Source of the DNA: Bryobacterales bacterium
GTDB taxonomy: Bacteria > Acidobacteriota > Terriglobia > Bryobacterales > UBA6623
Assembly: GCA_028819215.1 (NCBI GenBank)
Contig: JAPPMG010000005.1
Location: forward strand, 1 to 49,831
DNA: 49,831 bases
Direction: 5' to 3'
The first letter of the stretch is position 1. Every line of letters begins with the position of its first letter. This document shows positions 37,801 through 44,682 of this stretch, piece by piece. The notes beneath the pieces were generated by a model. The model did not search any database. It was not told where the DNA came from and was given only the letters and a program-made list of their open reading frames with translations. Made by a program: the position numbers and the translations under genes.

Positions 37801-38103
37801 GCCTACAGTATCCTGCTGGTCGATTTCGCGGATCGCCGCTTGGCCGATGGCGCAGCGCTGCGGGACGCGATTGTCGAAGCGGCTCGCGTGCGGCTCCGCC
37901 CCATCCTGATGACCTCGCTCACGACGGTCTTGGCGCTTATGCCAATGGCTCTGGGAGGCGCAGGCGCGGAGGCCAACGTCCCACTGGCACGCGCCATCAT
38001 CGGCGGCGTGCTGAGCGCAGCGGCGCTGACGCTTGTGGTAGTCCCGTGTCTGTACGTGATCCTCAAGCGACCCCGCCCGGCTCTTCAGGAGAGGCTGGGA
38101 TGA
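34891..38103 (+). CDS. RND efflux transporter inner-membrane permease
   Basis: The 1070-residue protein shows the two-fold repeat of RND pumps, with an N-terminal helix, large periplasmic loops and two groups of membrane helices. In TM4 the sequence GILIDQAIVVVES has D405 but Q406 where AcrB has its second aspartate. In TM10 GLVVAYSILLVDF has A971/Y972 where AcrB has the proton-relay lysine, with D978 nearby. The proton path must therefore differ from AcrB. It is the first gene of a three-gene operon with the adaptor and the TolC-like channel, with start-stop overlaps at both joints (ATGA at 38100-38103). Substrates are unknown; drugs, metals or sugar-derived compounds are all possible. Confidence 0.93.
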   Translation: MIRFAVNNPYAVGVAALVTVVLGITSYQRLPADLLPIFKTPAVQVVTFYPGMPPEVMERDIMSRLERWTGQSVGIEHQEAKAMLGVCVVKDFFREGISLETAMSQVTSYAVSDMFYLPPGTIPPMVMPFDPTASVPLCLVSVSSPSMDEKQLYDIAYFELRNRLQSIQGVIAPAVYGGKLRRILAYVDRMRLEARGLAPMDVVDALKRQSVFIPAGNLKAGNLDYQIFANSMPAAVEELNDMPIEVRDGAPILVGDVADVRDSSQIQSNVVRLNGRRQVYIPIYRQPGANTIEIVSSIRQNLERIQQRLKEMDASARDLSIEVVLDQSVYVRGALRALQWEGLLGAGFAALIVLLFLRRLRSTVLILLSLPLAILAALTGLYFSGATLNAMTIGGLALVIGILIDQAIVVVESIVRHVEAGQPPMEAALKGTSEVAVPVLVSTVTFCIVFFPVAFLTGMASYLFSPVALAATFAMGASFLFSITLVPAFCARILKGTAGEARNTQGSALAGAYEELVEKLIPRRWTVVFGAALLLVASLYLLRSTGTELFPAVDAGQFQITVRLPSGTRIENTEAKLAEIEQVIISEIGQPDPSDEERFPESNLRMLISNIGVLMDWPAAYTPNTGPMDAFMLVQLKNKPGHPGSFEYVERLRSKLNHQFPSVEFSFDTGGLLTAALNQGEPAPIHIQVSGSNLETSHRIGKIIAERAREVEGITDVRIAQRMDYPILDVEIDRVKAAMAGVDVEDVMKNLVTATNSSIGFDPAFWIDERNGNHYFIGAQYGEEDLVSVETLRDIPISGSHADKPVSLRTLVSLNRSTGPAAISHRNITRVIDVYATVLPGHDIGSVVAEIERLLGDSQELRPMLRESDRGAYFEVTGPEFADAGYSYSLTGEVATMRDVLEQFLQGFLLAVVLVYLVLVLQFRSFRDPFIVMLAVPLGLIGVGWLLFLGGNPLSMMSAMGIIMMVGLVVAYSILLVDFADRRLADGAALRDAIVEAARVRLRPILMTSLTTVLALMPMALGGAGAEANVPLARAIIGGVLSAAALTLVVVPCLYVILKRPRPALQERLG

Positions 38104-39422
38104 GCACACTTCAGGCCTTGCTCGCACCACGTGCCGCCGTCGCATTCACGAGCAAGACTGAGGCTGCGGCTCAAAGGCCGGGCGGCATCTCTCGGCTGCG
38201 GCCTCGCAGGGGGTGCCCTTACGCAGTCCTCGCCCTCGCCTTGGCCGGGCTGGGCTGCTCCTCGGGCAGCCTTGGGCGGGCCGACGCTAGCGCGGAGGAG
38301 CCCGCCAGCACGCAAGCCCTGGACGTGGAAGTCGTCTTTCCGGCTCGCGGGGACATCGTGCGCACCATCTCGTTGCCGGCCAGCATCGAGGCCGACCAAC
38401 GAGCGACCTTGTACAGCAAGGTCAGCGGTTACTTGGAGAGCATCGCCGTGGACATCGGGGATCGCGTGAGCCAAGGCCAGCTTCTGGCCGAGATCGACGT
38501 GCCCGAAATCTCCGATCAGCTGCGCGAGGGCGAGGCCGAACTGGCCGCCGCTGCGGCCGACCGAAGTATGGCGGAGGCAGAATTGGCCAGTGCCGGGGCG
38601 AAGTCCAAGCTTCAGGCGCTTACTTACGAGCGCCTGCAAGCCGTGAGAACGGCAGAGCCGGACGTGGTTTCCCAGCAAGACGTCGACGAGGCCGAAGCCC
38701 AATCGGACATGGCGGCCGCGAATGTCAGGGAGATCGAGAGCCAGATCCTTCGAATCGACAGCAGAATCAAGCAACTAGAGGCCGCGAAGCAGCGCCTCCA
38801 GACACTGCTTGGTTTCGCCGAGATCCGTGCGCCGTTCAACGGGATCGTGACGGATCGTTTCGTCGATCCGGGCGCGCTGCTGCAAGCAGCGACTTCCAGC
38901 GATTCGGTCCAGAAGATCATCACTGTCGCAAAGGTGGACAAGATGCGCATCGCCATCGACGTGCCGGAGTCCGAGGCGCCATACGTGCAAGCGGGCGGTG
39001 CCGCGACGGTCACGATCGATGCCATGCCAGGCAAGCAGTTCCGTGGCTCGGTGAGCAGGTTCTCGCGCTCGCTCAATCCGGCGACCCGAACGATGCGGGC
39101 AGAGATCGACCTGCCCAACGCCGACGGCTTGCTCCTTCCGGGAATGTTCGGACGCGCCACGCTCACGCTCGCTACCCGAGCCGGTGCGGTCACCGTCCCC
39201 GCCGAGGCGCTGCACGCCGAGGGCAAGCGCTCGTTCGTGTATCAAGTCGTCGGAGGCAGGGCGCGGCGCGTCGATGTCGAGACTGCGCCCGGAGACGGCA
39301 TCGAAATCGAGATCACAGGCGGACTCGATGGCAGCGAACGAGTCATCGTCGCCGCCAGGGAGCCGTTGTCAGACGGCAGCGCCGTCAACGCCGTCGAAGT
39401 GAATCCGGAGCCCAGACCGTGA
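38100..39422 (+). CDS. RND efflux periplasmic adaptor (membrane fusion protein), lipoprotein
   Basis: From ATG 38100 the protein is 440 residues. It has a long N-terminal region before a lipobox LGC (C53), suggesting anchoring by lipid. The HlyD-type barrel-sandwich/hairpin architecture follows: RATLYSKVSGYLESIAVDIG, a coiled-coil hairpin (AAAAADRSMAEAELASAGAK to RIKQLEAAKQRLQ), and the returning lipoyl half IRAPFNGIVTDRFVDPG. The beta-barrel and membrane-proximal domains complete it. The start overlaps the permease stop (ATGA), and its stop overlaps the TolC-like start (GTGA), so all three are coupled. It links the inner-membrane pump to the outer-membrane channel. Confidence 0.92.
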   Translation: MSTLQALLAPRAAVAFTSKTEAAAQRPGGISRLRPRRGCPYAVLALALAGLGCSSGSLGRADASAEEPASTQALDVEVVFPARGDIVRTISLPASIEADQRATLYSKVSGYLESIAVDIGDRVSQGQLLAEIDVPEISDQLREGEAELAAAAADRSMAEAELASAGAKSKLQALTYERLQAVRTAEPDVVSQQDVDEAEAQSDMAAANVREIESQILRIDSRIKQLEAAKQRLQTLLGFAEIRAPFNGIVTDRFVDPGALLQAATSSDSVQKIITVAKVDKMRIAIDVPESEAPYVQAGGAATVTIDAMPGKQFRGSVSRFSRSLNPATRTMRAEIDLPNADGLLLPGMFGRATLTLATRAGAVTVPAEALHAEGKRSFVYQVVGGRARRVDVETAPGDGIEIEITGGLDGSERVIVAAREPLSDGSAVNAVEVNPEPRP

Positions 39423-40726
39423 CTGCCAGGATTCGGTTCTGGACTCTGACCGTCGCGGTGCTGGTCGCCGCCTTGCCGGCGGCAGCCGAGACGAGCGGAG
39501 AAATACGCAGCCTGACGCTCGAACAAGCGATCGAAACAGCGCTGGCAAACAACCCCAGCTTGCGGCAGTCCGCCATCGCGATCAGCGAGGCCGAAACGCG
39601 AGTCAGACAGGCCCGTGCGGGCCGCTTGCCCCAGGTGGATGCCGGCGGACTCGCTAATCAGGGATTGACCGGGTCAGCCAATCTCTTCGATTTGCACGGC
39701 TTGGCGTCTTCTCCAGAGCCCAGGAGCGGCGCGTTCTCGGTCAACGTGCTACAAGACATCCTCGACTTCAAGCGCAGCAGGTTCGAGAGCAGGGCCCGGC
39801 AAGCGGAAGTGGAGTACTTCGAGCAAACGCTCCGCGCCGACCAAGCTAGGTTGGTGCTGGAGGTGCAACGGGCCTACTTCGACGGCCTGAAGGCGAGCAG
39901 GCAACTCTCGCCGGCCAAGGAACTCGTCAAGCGGCGCGAGCTGGAGCAAGCCCGCGCCAACGCGCTGCTAAAGGCAGAATTGGGCACCAAGGTAGAGGCC
40001 GACCAAGCCAGGCTGCACGCATCCGAGGCGCATCTCGGGCTCACAACAGCCGCCGAAGCCGAGCGGCAGGCGCTGGCGAGCCTTGGCACCGTCATGGGGG
40101 AGGAGACCCCTGGCCGATTCCAGCTACAAGAGCCTGAGATCTCGGAGCACGGCCCAGACGCGCTTGAGCCTCTGCTAGCCACAGCTCTCGAAAGCCGTGC
40201 CGAGCTGGCGGCGGTCGACGCCAGAATCGAGGCGGCGCAGGAGTGGGTGCGCCGCGCCGAGCGCGAGAAGTATCCCCGACTGATGATCATGTTCAGTGGC
40301 GGCTGGACCCGCTTTGCCGAATTGACCCTAGGCCGGCTGCTGTTCGGCGCATTCGGACTCCGACTGCCGCTGTTTACCGGCGGGCGGCTGGAAGCGAGCA
40401 TCGAAGAGACCAAGCTGGGGGTGGACAAGACCGAGGCGATGCGCGACGAGCTGCAACAAGCGATACAGCTCGAGGTCGCCACCGCACACAGCCAAGCGGT
40501 CGCGACCTTGGAAGCAGTAGAGGCGGCCCGGCTGGCCTTGAAGCAAGCTCGAGCGATGGCAACGCTGGCCGATCTCCGCCACCAGCAGGGCCTCTCTTCC
40601 CGGCTCGATGCAGTCATTGCAAGAACGGAACTTGTCGCGGCCGAGAGCAGCTTCCACCAAGCTCGCTACGACTATGCGCGGGCCACAGCAGAGATCGGCT
40701 TCGCCAGCGGCTCCGCATCTCGCTGA
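39419..40726 (+). CDS. TolC-family outer-membrane efflux channel
   Basis: The 435-residue protein starts at GTG 39419, overlapping the adaptor stop. It has a Sec signal (WTLTVAVLVAALPAAAE) and two long helical OEP repeats: SLTLEQAIETALANNPSLRQ to the mid-domain, then ATALESRAELAAVDARIEAA. The protein should trimerise in the outer membrane as the exit duct of the RND pump. It ends 55 bases before the second sulfatase gene on the same strand, so cotranscription with that enzyme is possible and would tie export to sulfated-substrate use. Confidence 0.92.
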   Translation: MTARIRFWTLTVAVLVAALPAAAETSGEIRSLTLEQAIETALANNPSLRQSAIAISEAETRVRQARAGRLPQVDAGGLANQGLTGSANLFDLHGLASSPEPRSGAFSVNVLQDILDFKRSRFESRARQAEVEYFEQTLRADQARLVLEVQRAYFDGLKASRQLSPAKELVKRRELEQARANALLKAELGTKVEADQARLHASEAHLGLTTAAEAERQALASLGTVMGEETPGRFQLQEPEISEHGPDALEPLLATALESRAELAAVDARIEAAQEWVRRAEREKYPRLMIMFSGGWTRFAELTLGRLLFGAFGLRLPLFTGGRLEASIEETKLGVDKTEAMRDELQQAIQLEVATAHSQAVATLEAVEAARLALKQARAMATLADLRHQQGLSSRLDAVIARTELVAAESSFHQARYDYARATAEIGFASGSASR

Positions 40727-40781
40727 GCGTCCGGTCCGCCGGGGCGTGCCCGCCGAGCCGGTGCGGCTTCGTGATACCTTC

Positions 40782-42425
40782 ATGCCAATGACTCGCATCC
40801 TAACCGCGCTCCTGCTCGTCGCGCTGCCCGCCGCCTTCGCCGCGGACCGGCCTAACATCATCGTCATCCTGCTCGACGACCTCGGCTACTCGGACCTCGG
40901 CTGCTACGGAGGAGAGATTGACACGCCCAACATCGACGCCTTGGCCGAAGGCGGCGTCCGCTTCGAGTCCTTCTACAACTCGGCGCGCTGCTGCCCGAGC
41001 CGGGCCTCGCTCATGACCGGCTTGTACCCACCTCAAACCGGCATTGCCAGCTTCACCACCCGCGAGCCGCATCCGACCCGCGGCCCGGCCTATCTGGGAC
41101 GGCTCAACGATCGCTGCGTAACGCTCGGCGAGACGCTTGGCGAAGCGGGCTACAGCTGCTACTACGTGGGCAAGTGGCACCTGCACAACGAAACCGGGCC
41201 GACCCAGCGCGGGTTCGAGGAGTTCTTCGGCTACGCCTTCGACCACTCGCACGACCAATGGGATGCCGACTACTACGTGCGCCTGCCGGAAGGGCGCGAG
41301 AAGGAGATCGACCGGCCTCAGGGGGAGTTCTACGCGACCGACGTCTTCAGCGAGTACGCGCTCGAGTTCATCAAGCAGGGCCAGCAACGCGACCAGCCGT
41401 GGTTCGTCTTTCTTGGCCACTCCTCCCCGCACTTCCCCGTCCAGGCGCCTCCGGAGAGCGCAGACAAGTACTTCGAGACGTACCTGCGCGGCTGGGACGT
41501 ACTGCGCGACGAGCGCTACTCTCGCATGCAACGTATCGGACTCGTTGACGGCAAGCGCTGGACGTTCACGGACAGGTCGCTGGTGCCGGTGGACCGCGAA
41601 GACATCGCGAACGGGTTCCCGGGCCAGCCGAATCCGGCGTGGGCTTCCATCGAAGAGCCGCGAAGGAAGGACCTAGCGCGGCGCATGGCGCTGTTCGCGG
41701 CGATGGTCGAACACGTGGACCGCGGCATTGGCAGGATCGTCGACCACCTGCGCGAGAGCGGCGACTTTGACAATACGCTGATCATGCTGCTCAGCGACAA
41801 CGGCGCTTGCTACGAATGGGGCCCGTACGGCTTCGACGAACGCAGCCGCCAGGGTGTGACCATCCTGCACACTGGCGACGCCCTGCGCAAAATGGGAGGC
41901 CTGGGCTCCTATCACTCCTACGGAAGTGGCTGGGCCAATCTGGGCAACACCCCGTTCCGGCTGTACAAGCACTTCACGCACGAGGGCGGCACGGCCACTC
42001 CGTTCATCGCGCACTGGCCCCAGGGAATCCGCACGGCCGGAACTTGGGTGCGCGAGCGCGGCCACATCATTGACGTGATGCCGACCCTGCGCGCTGCTGC
42101 CGGCGCGGACTACCCGCTGAACTTCGCGGGGCGCAACGTCCAGCCCGAGGAAGGCGTGAACCTGCTGCCGGTCTTCAATGGCGAGAGCCTCTCCGACCGG
42201 CCGCTCTACTTCGAGCACCAGGCCGCGCGAGCCTTGATCCAAGGAGATTGGAAGGCCGTCTGGGGCAAGCGCATGCCCCAAGAGATTGACTGGGAGCTCT
42301 ACAACCTCAAGAACGACCGCAGCGAGACGACCAACCTGGCCGCTCGCTTTCCAGACCGCGTCAAGAGCATGGCAGCGGAGTGGGAACGCTATGCGGAGCG
42401 CACCGGCGTAGCCTGGGAGGACTAG
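40782..42425 (+). CDS. Sulfatase, secreted
   Basis: From ATG 40782 (or 40788) the enzyme is 547 residues with a Sec signal (ILTALLLVALPAAFA). Metal-binding DD lies in IVILLDDLGYSDLGCYGGE, and the formylglycine motif is C70-C-P-S-R74. The catalytic pocket residues YYVGKWHLH and LSDNGACYEWGP are in place. The C-terminal part matches arylsulfatase-type enzymes (ALIQGDWKAVW, LYNLKNDRSETTNLA). Longer open frames upstream lie over the TolC coding region and have no signal at their start, so they are rejected. The 3' end overlaps the convergent FitA-like antitoxin gene by four bases. Substrate not predictable. Confidence 0.93.
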   Translation: MPMTRILTALLLVALPAAFAADRPNIIVILLDDLGYSDLGCYGGEIDTPNIDALAEGGVRFESFYNSARCCPSRASLMTGLYPPQTGIASFTTREPHPTRGPAYLGRLNDRCVTLGETLGEAGYSCYYVGKWHLHNETGPTQRGFEEFFGYAFDHSHDQWDADYYVRLPEGREKEIDRPQGEFYATDVFSEYALEFIKQGQQRDQPWFVFLGHSSPHFPVQAPPESADKYFETYLRGWDVLRDERYSRMQRIGLVDGKRWTFTDRSLVPVDREDIANGFPGQPNPAWASIEEPRRKDLARRMALFAAMVEHVDRGIGRIVDHLRESGDFDNTLIMLLSDNGACYEWGPYGFDERSRQGVTILHTGDALRKMGGLGSYHSYGSGWANLGNTPFRLYKHFTHEGGTATPFIAHWPQGIRTAGTWVRERGHIIDVMPTLRAAAGADYPLNFAGRNVQPEEGVNLLPVFNGESLSDRPLYFEHQAARALIQGDWKAVWGKRMPQEIDWELYNLKNDRSETTNLAARFPDRVKSMAAEWERYAERTGVAWED

Positions 42426-42664
42426 CCGGGCCGCACCTGTCGCTCGCGCTCTTCCCTAATCACATCTGCCGCGCTTGGACGCACTCGTACCGGCTCCCGT
42501 GAACGCAGCCGCTGCATGAGTTCGGCTGTCGTGGGCCGCTCCAGTCCGGATTCAAGTTCGCGGAGCGCGTAAGCTGACAGCGACATCCCCTCGACGGCGG
42601 CTCTTGCCTTCAGCTTGCGATGCACATCGTCCGGTACGTTCCGCACCTGAATCATCGTTGCCAT
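42422..42664 (-). CDS. Orphan FitA-like ribbon-helix-helix antitoxin
   Basis: The 80-residue protein has the FitA/VapB-type N-terminal DNA-binding region (MIQVRNVPDDVHRKLKARAA, then EGMSLSAYALREL) and a C-terminal tail (PSAADVIREERERQ) of the kind that wraps the toxin. Normally a PIN-domain ribonuclease gene follows within a few bases. Here the next DNA on the same strand is the antisense of the sulfatase gene, with a four-base overlap of the two 3' ends, and no toxin frame is present. It may be a remnant, an anti-addiction gene, or a stand-alone repressor. It is short but the family match is good. Confidence 0.8.
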   Translation of the reverse strand: MATMIQVRNVPDDVHRKLKARAAVEGMSLSAYALRELESGLERPTTAELMQRLRSREPVRVRPSAADVIREERERQVRPG

Positions 42665-42787
42665 GCTCCTAGTATCTGTTCATCGCCAACACATGCCTAT
42701 GTCGTTATCGGCTAGTGGGTGCCGTCCAATTGCATGCTCTTGGGGTGGAGCAGTCCTTCCGGCGCTTGCCGAGACGGACAGACAGGC

Positions 42788-43714
42788 TCAGGGCTTGCCG
42801 ATTGTGCGCTCGAAGAATTCGAGCACCATCGCCATCAGGCTTTCGGGACTGTCCCCCTGCATGTTTCGGAATCCGTGGTCGGCGTTGCGCACCATGTAAA
42901 GCGTGCTGTCCAAGCCCGCAGCCTGCAGCGCGGCGTGTAGTAGTTCGCTCTGGTTGTACGGCACAGACTGGTCCTTCTCGCCGTGCATGTGCAACATCGG
43001 CGGGTCGTCCGCCGTGACATACGAGATGGGGTTGGCGCGCTGGACCTTGCCCGGATGGTCTTGGATCGGAGCTCCGATGAACTTGGATTCCGGCGAATCG
43101 GCGGCATCGTGGTCGATGCGACCGGGAAAATCGTTCATGCGCAGGAAATCGGTGGGCCCGAACCAATTGCAGACCGCATCGGGCCGCGAAGAGACGCCAG
43201 CATTCTCTTCGTGCAGGCTGTCCCATTCTTCCACCTCGTGCGCAGTTCCGAGCAGCGCGACCAAGTGCCCACCTGCCGACGAGCCCCAAGCGCCGATTCG
43301 TCCGGCGTCAAAGCCGTAACGGGGCGCGTTCGCTCGCACCCAGCGGAAAGCGGCCTTCACATCGGCAATGGCCGCTGGGAAGATCGCCTCGCCGCTCAAC
43401 CGGTAGCCCACCGAGACAAGTCCATACCCGTGAACCAGGATCGGCAAGGAGCGGTTGATGCGATCCTTGGAGCCGCCCCGCCAGCCGCCCCCATGGACCC
43501 ACACGACCACTGGCACGGGTCGCTCGGGCCGTGGTTCCCGGGCGTAGACATCGAGCAGCAATTCCCGTCCGTCGACCTCCGCATAGGTGACATCGGCGTG
43601 CTTGACGATCCCGGGAGGCAACTGTTGATTGGACCCGCGATCCTGCGCAGCAGCAGGCCAAGCGGCGGCTAGGAAGCCAGCGACAGTCAGCAGGACTAGG
43701 GCGAGACGATACAT
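42788..43714 (-). CDS. Secreted alpha/beta-hydrolase, esterase/lipase type
   Basis: From ATG 43714 the enzyme is 308 residues with a Sec signal ([20 protein letters not shown]). It has the HGGGW oxyanion motif at 74-78, nucleophile S146 in GSSAG (144-148), catalytic D248 (GEKDQSVP) and H280 (ADHGF). This layout is typical of carboxylesterases and feruloyl/acetyl esterases related to BD-FAE. It would remove ester groups from sugars or aromatic compounds outside the cytoplasm. An upstream in-frame start at 43804 would add 30 residues before the signal and overlap the neighbouring VWA gene, so it is unlikely. It follows the receptor/VWA genes on the same strand. Confidence 0.9.
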   Translation of the reverse strand: MYRLALVLLTVAGFLAAAWPAAAQDRGSNQQLPPGIVKHADVTYAEVDGRELLLDVYAREPRPERPVPVVVWVHGGGWRGGSKDRINRSLPILVHGYGLVSVGYRLSGEAIFPAAIADVKAAFRWVRANAPRYGFDAGRIGAWGSSAGGHLVALLGTAHEVEEWDSLHEENAGVSSRPDAVCNWFGPTDFLRMNDFPGRIDHDAADSPESKFIGAPIQDHPGKVQRANPISYVTADDPPMLHMHGEKDQSVPYNQSELLHAALQAAGLDSTLYMVRNADHGFRNMQGDSPESLMAMVLEFFERTIGKP

Positions 43715-43794
43715 AGGAGTGCATCCAGTGTAGGCTGCCGCAGCGTTCCGGAGCACGTCGAGATCAGCAGTCGAGCGCGAAGCCATGCTCCGCC

Positions 43795-44682
43795 TCACGG
43801 GCAACGAACCGTCTCGCGATGGCGGACGCTCCCCACGGGAGACCGAATCTCAAGCTTCTGAATGCCCTCGCACGAGGCATCGATGCTCACTACCGAGTGC
43901 GCAGCGATCTCGTCGAGCAATTGCTCCACCACCGCAGGGACCTCCTGCACTCCCCTGACGAACACTGCCCGCCCGCCAGTCGTCTGGGAGAATTCGCTGA
44001 TACCGTTTTGGTAGACCTCGTTCAGACTGTCATACTGCCGTGCCAAGTGCAGGAAGAATAGCGGCGCCTGCGCCCCTTCTAGGCGGTCCACGATCGACCT
44101 AATGCGCTCCAGAATCAGCTGGCCGCGGAATCGCCGGCTCAAATCGCTGCTGTCGCTCGGGTTGACCACCGGGATCGTGTAGTCGCCGCGGTAGTCCTCG
44201 ATCTCGCCGTCGGTGATGAACAAGACCGCCACGCGCACCTCGGCCGAGGCCAGCGTCTGGTCGGCGATCTCTGAAACCTGTTCGATGACATCCATCAAAC
44301 CGGGCAGTCCGCGAACGTCCAGCGACTGCAACGCCTCCGAGAGTTTGGCCCGGCCCCTAACCGGGTCCAGAACCACCCTGAGGCCGTCTTGCGCCGACAT
44401 TACGCCGACGAAATATTTCGGGCCGAGGCTGGTGAGCTTGGCCACCAATGCGTCGCGGACGGCATCGACGCGGTCAGGAAACTTTACCGTGTCCATCACC
44501 AGCAGCAGGATGAGGTGATCCTCCACTGTCTGCACGGAATGCACGGCCGCGATCTCACCGCCGAGGGAAACCGCCAAGTCCTGCGCGGGACCCTCGCCCC
44601 AAACAGCCGTCTTGAACACCTCGGAGGAGGACTGCGAGACGAGCAGCACCGCCAGCGCCGCGAGCCGACGAACGCGCATCAC
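43795..44682 (-). CDS. VWA-like secreted protein of acidobacterial type
   Basis: The 295-residue protein (GTG 44682 or ATG 44679) has a short signal region ([17 protein letters not shown]) and a von Willebrand A-like fold of the VWFA-related acidobacterial family: [34 protein letters not shown] and [12 protein letters not shown]. The usual MIDAS start D-x-S-x-S reads DTVKF, so metal binding at that site is probably lost. Its start codon overlaps the stop of the TonB-dependent receptor, so the two are translationally coupled. A role as partner or accessory of the receptor is inferred from this coupling only. Confidence 0.75.
   Translation of the reverse strand: MMRVRRLAALAVLLVSQSSSEVFKTAVWGEGPAQDLAVSLGGEIAAVHSVQTVEDHLILLLVMDTVKFPDRVDAVRDALVAKLTSLGPKYFVGVMSAQDGLRVVLDPVRGRAKLSEALQSLDVRGLPGLMDVIEQVSEIADQTLASAEVRVAVLFITDGEIEDYRGDYTIPVVNPSDSSDLSRRFRGQLILERIRSIVDRLEGAQAPLFFLHLARQYDSLNEVYQNGISEFSQTTGGRAVFVRGVQEVPAVVEQLLDEIAAHSVVSIDASCEGIQKLEIRSPVGSVRHRETVRCP

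Noticed and set aside
40608..40781. N-terminal extension of the second sulfatase
   Set aside because: It runs in another frame over the TolC-like gene and has no signal peptide; the start at 40782 gives a normal one.
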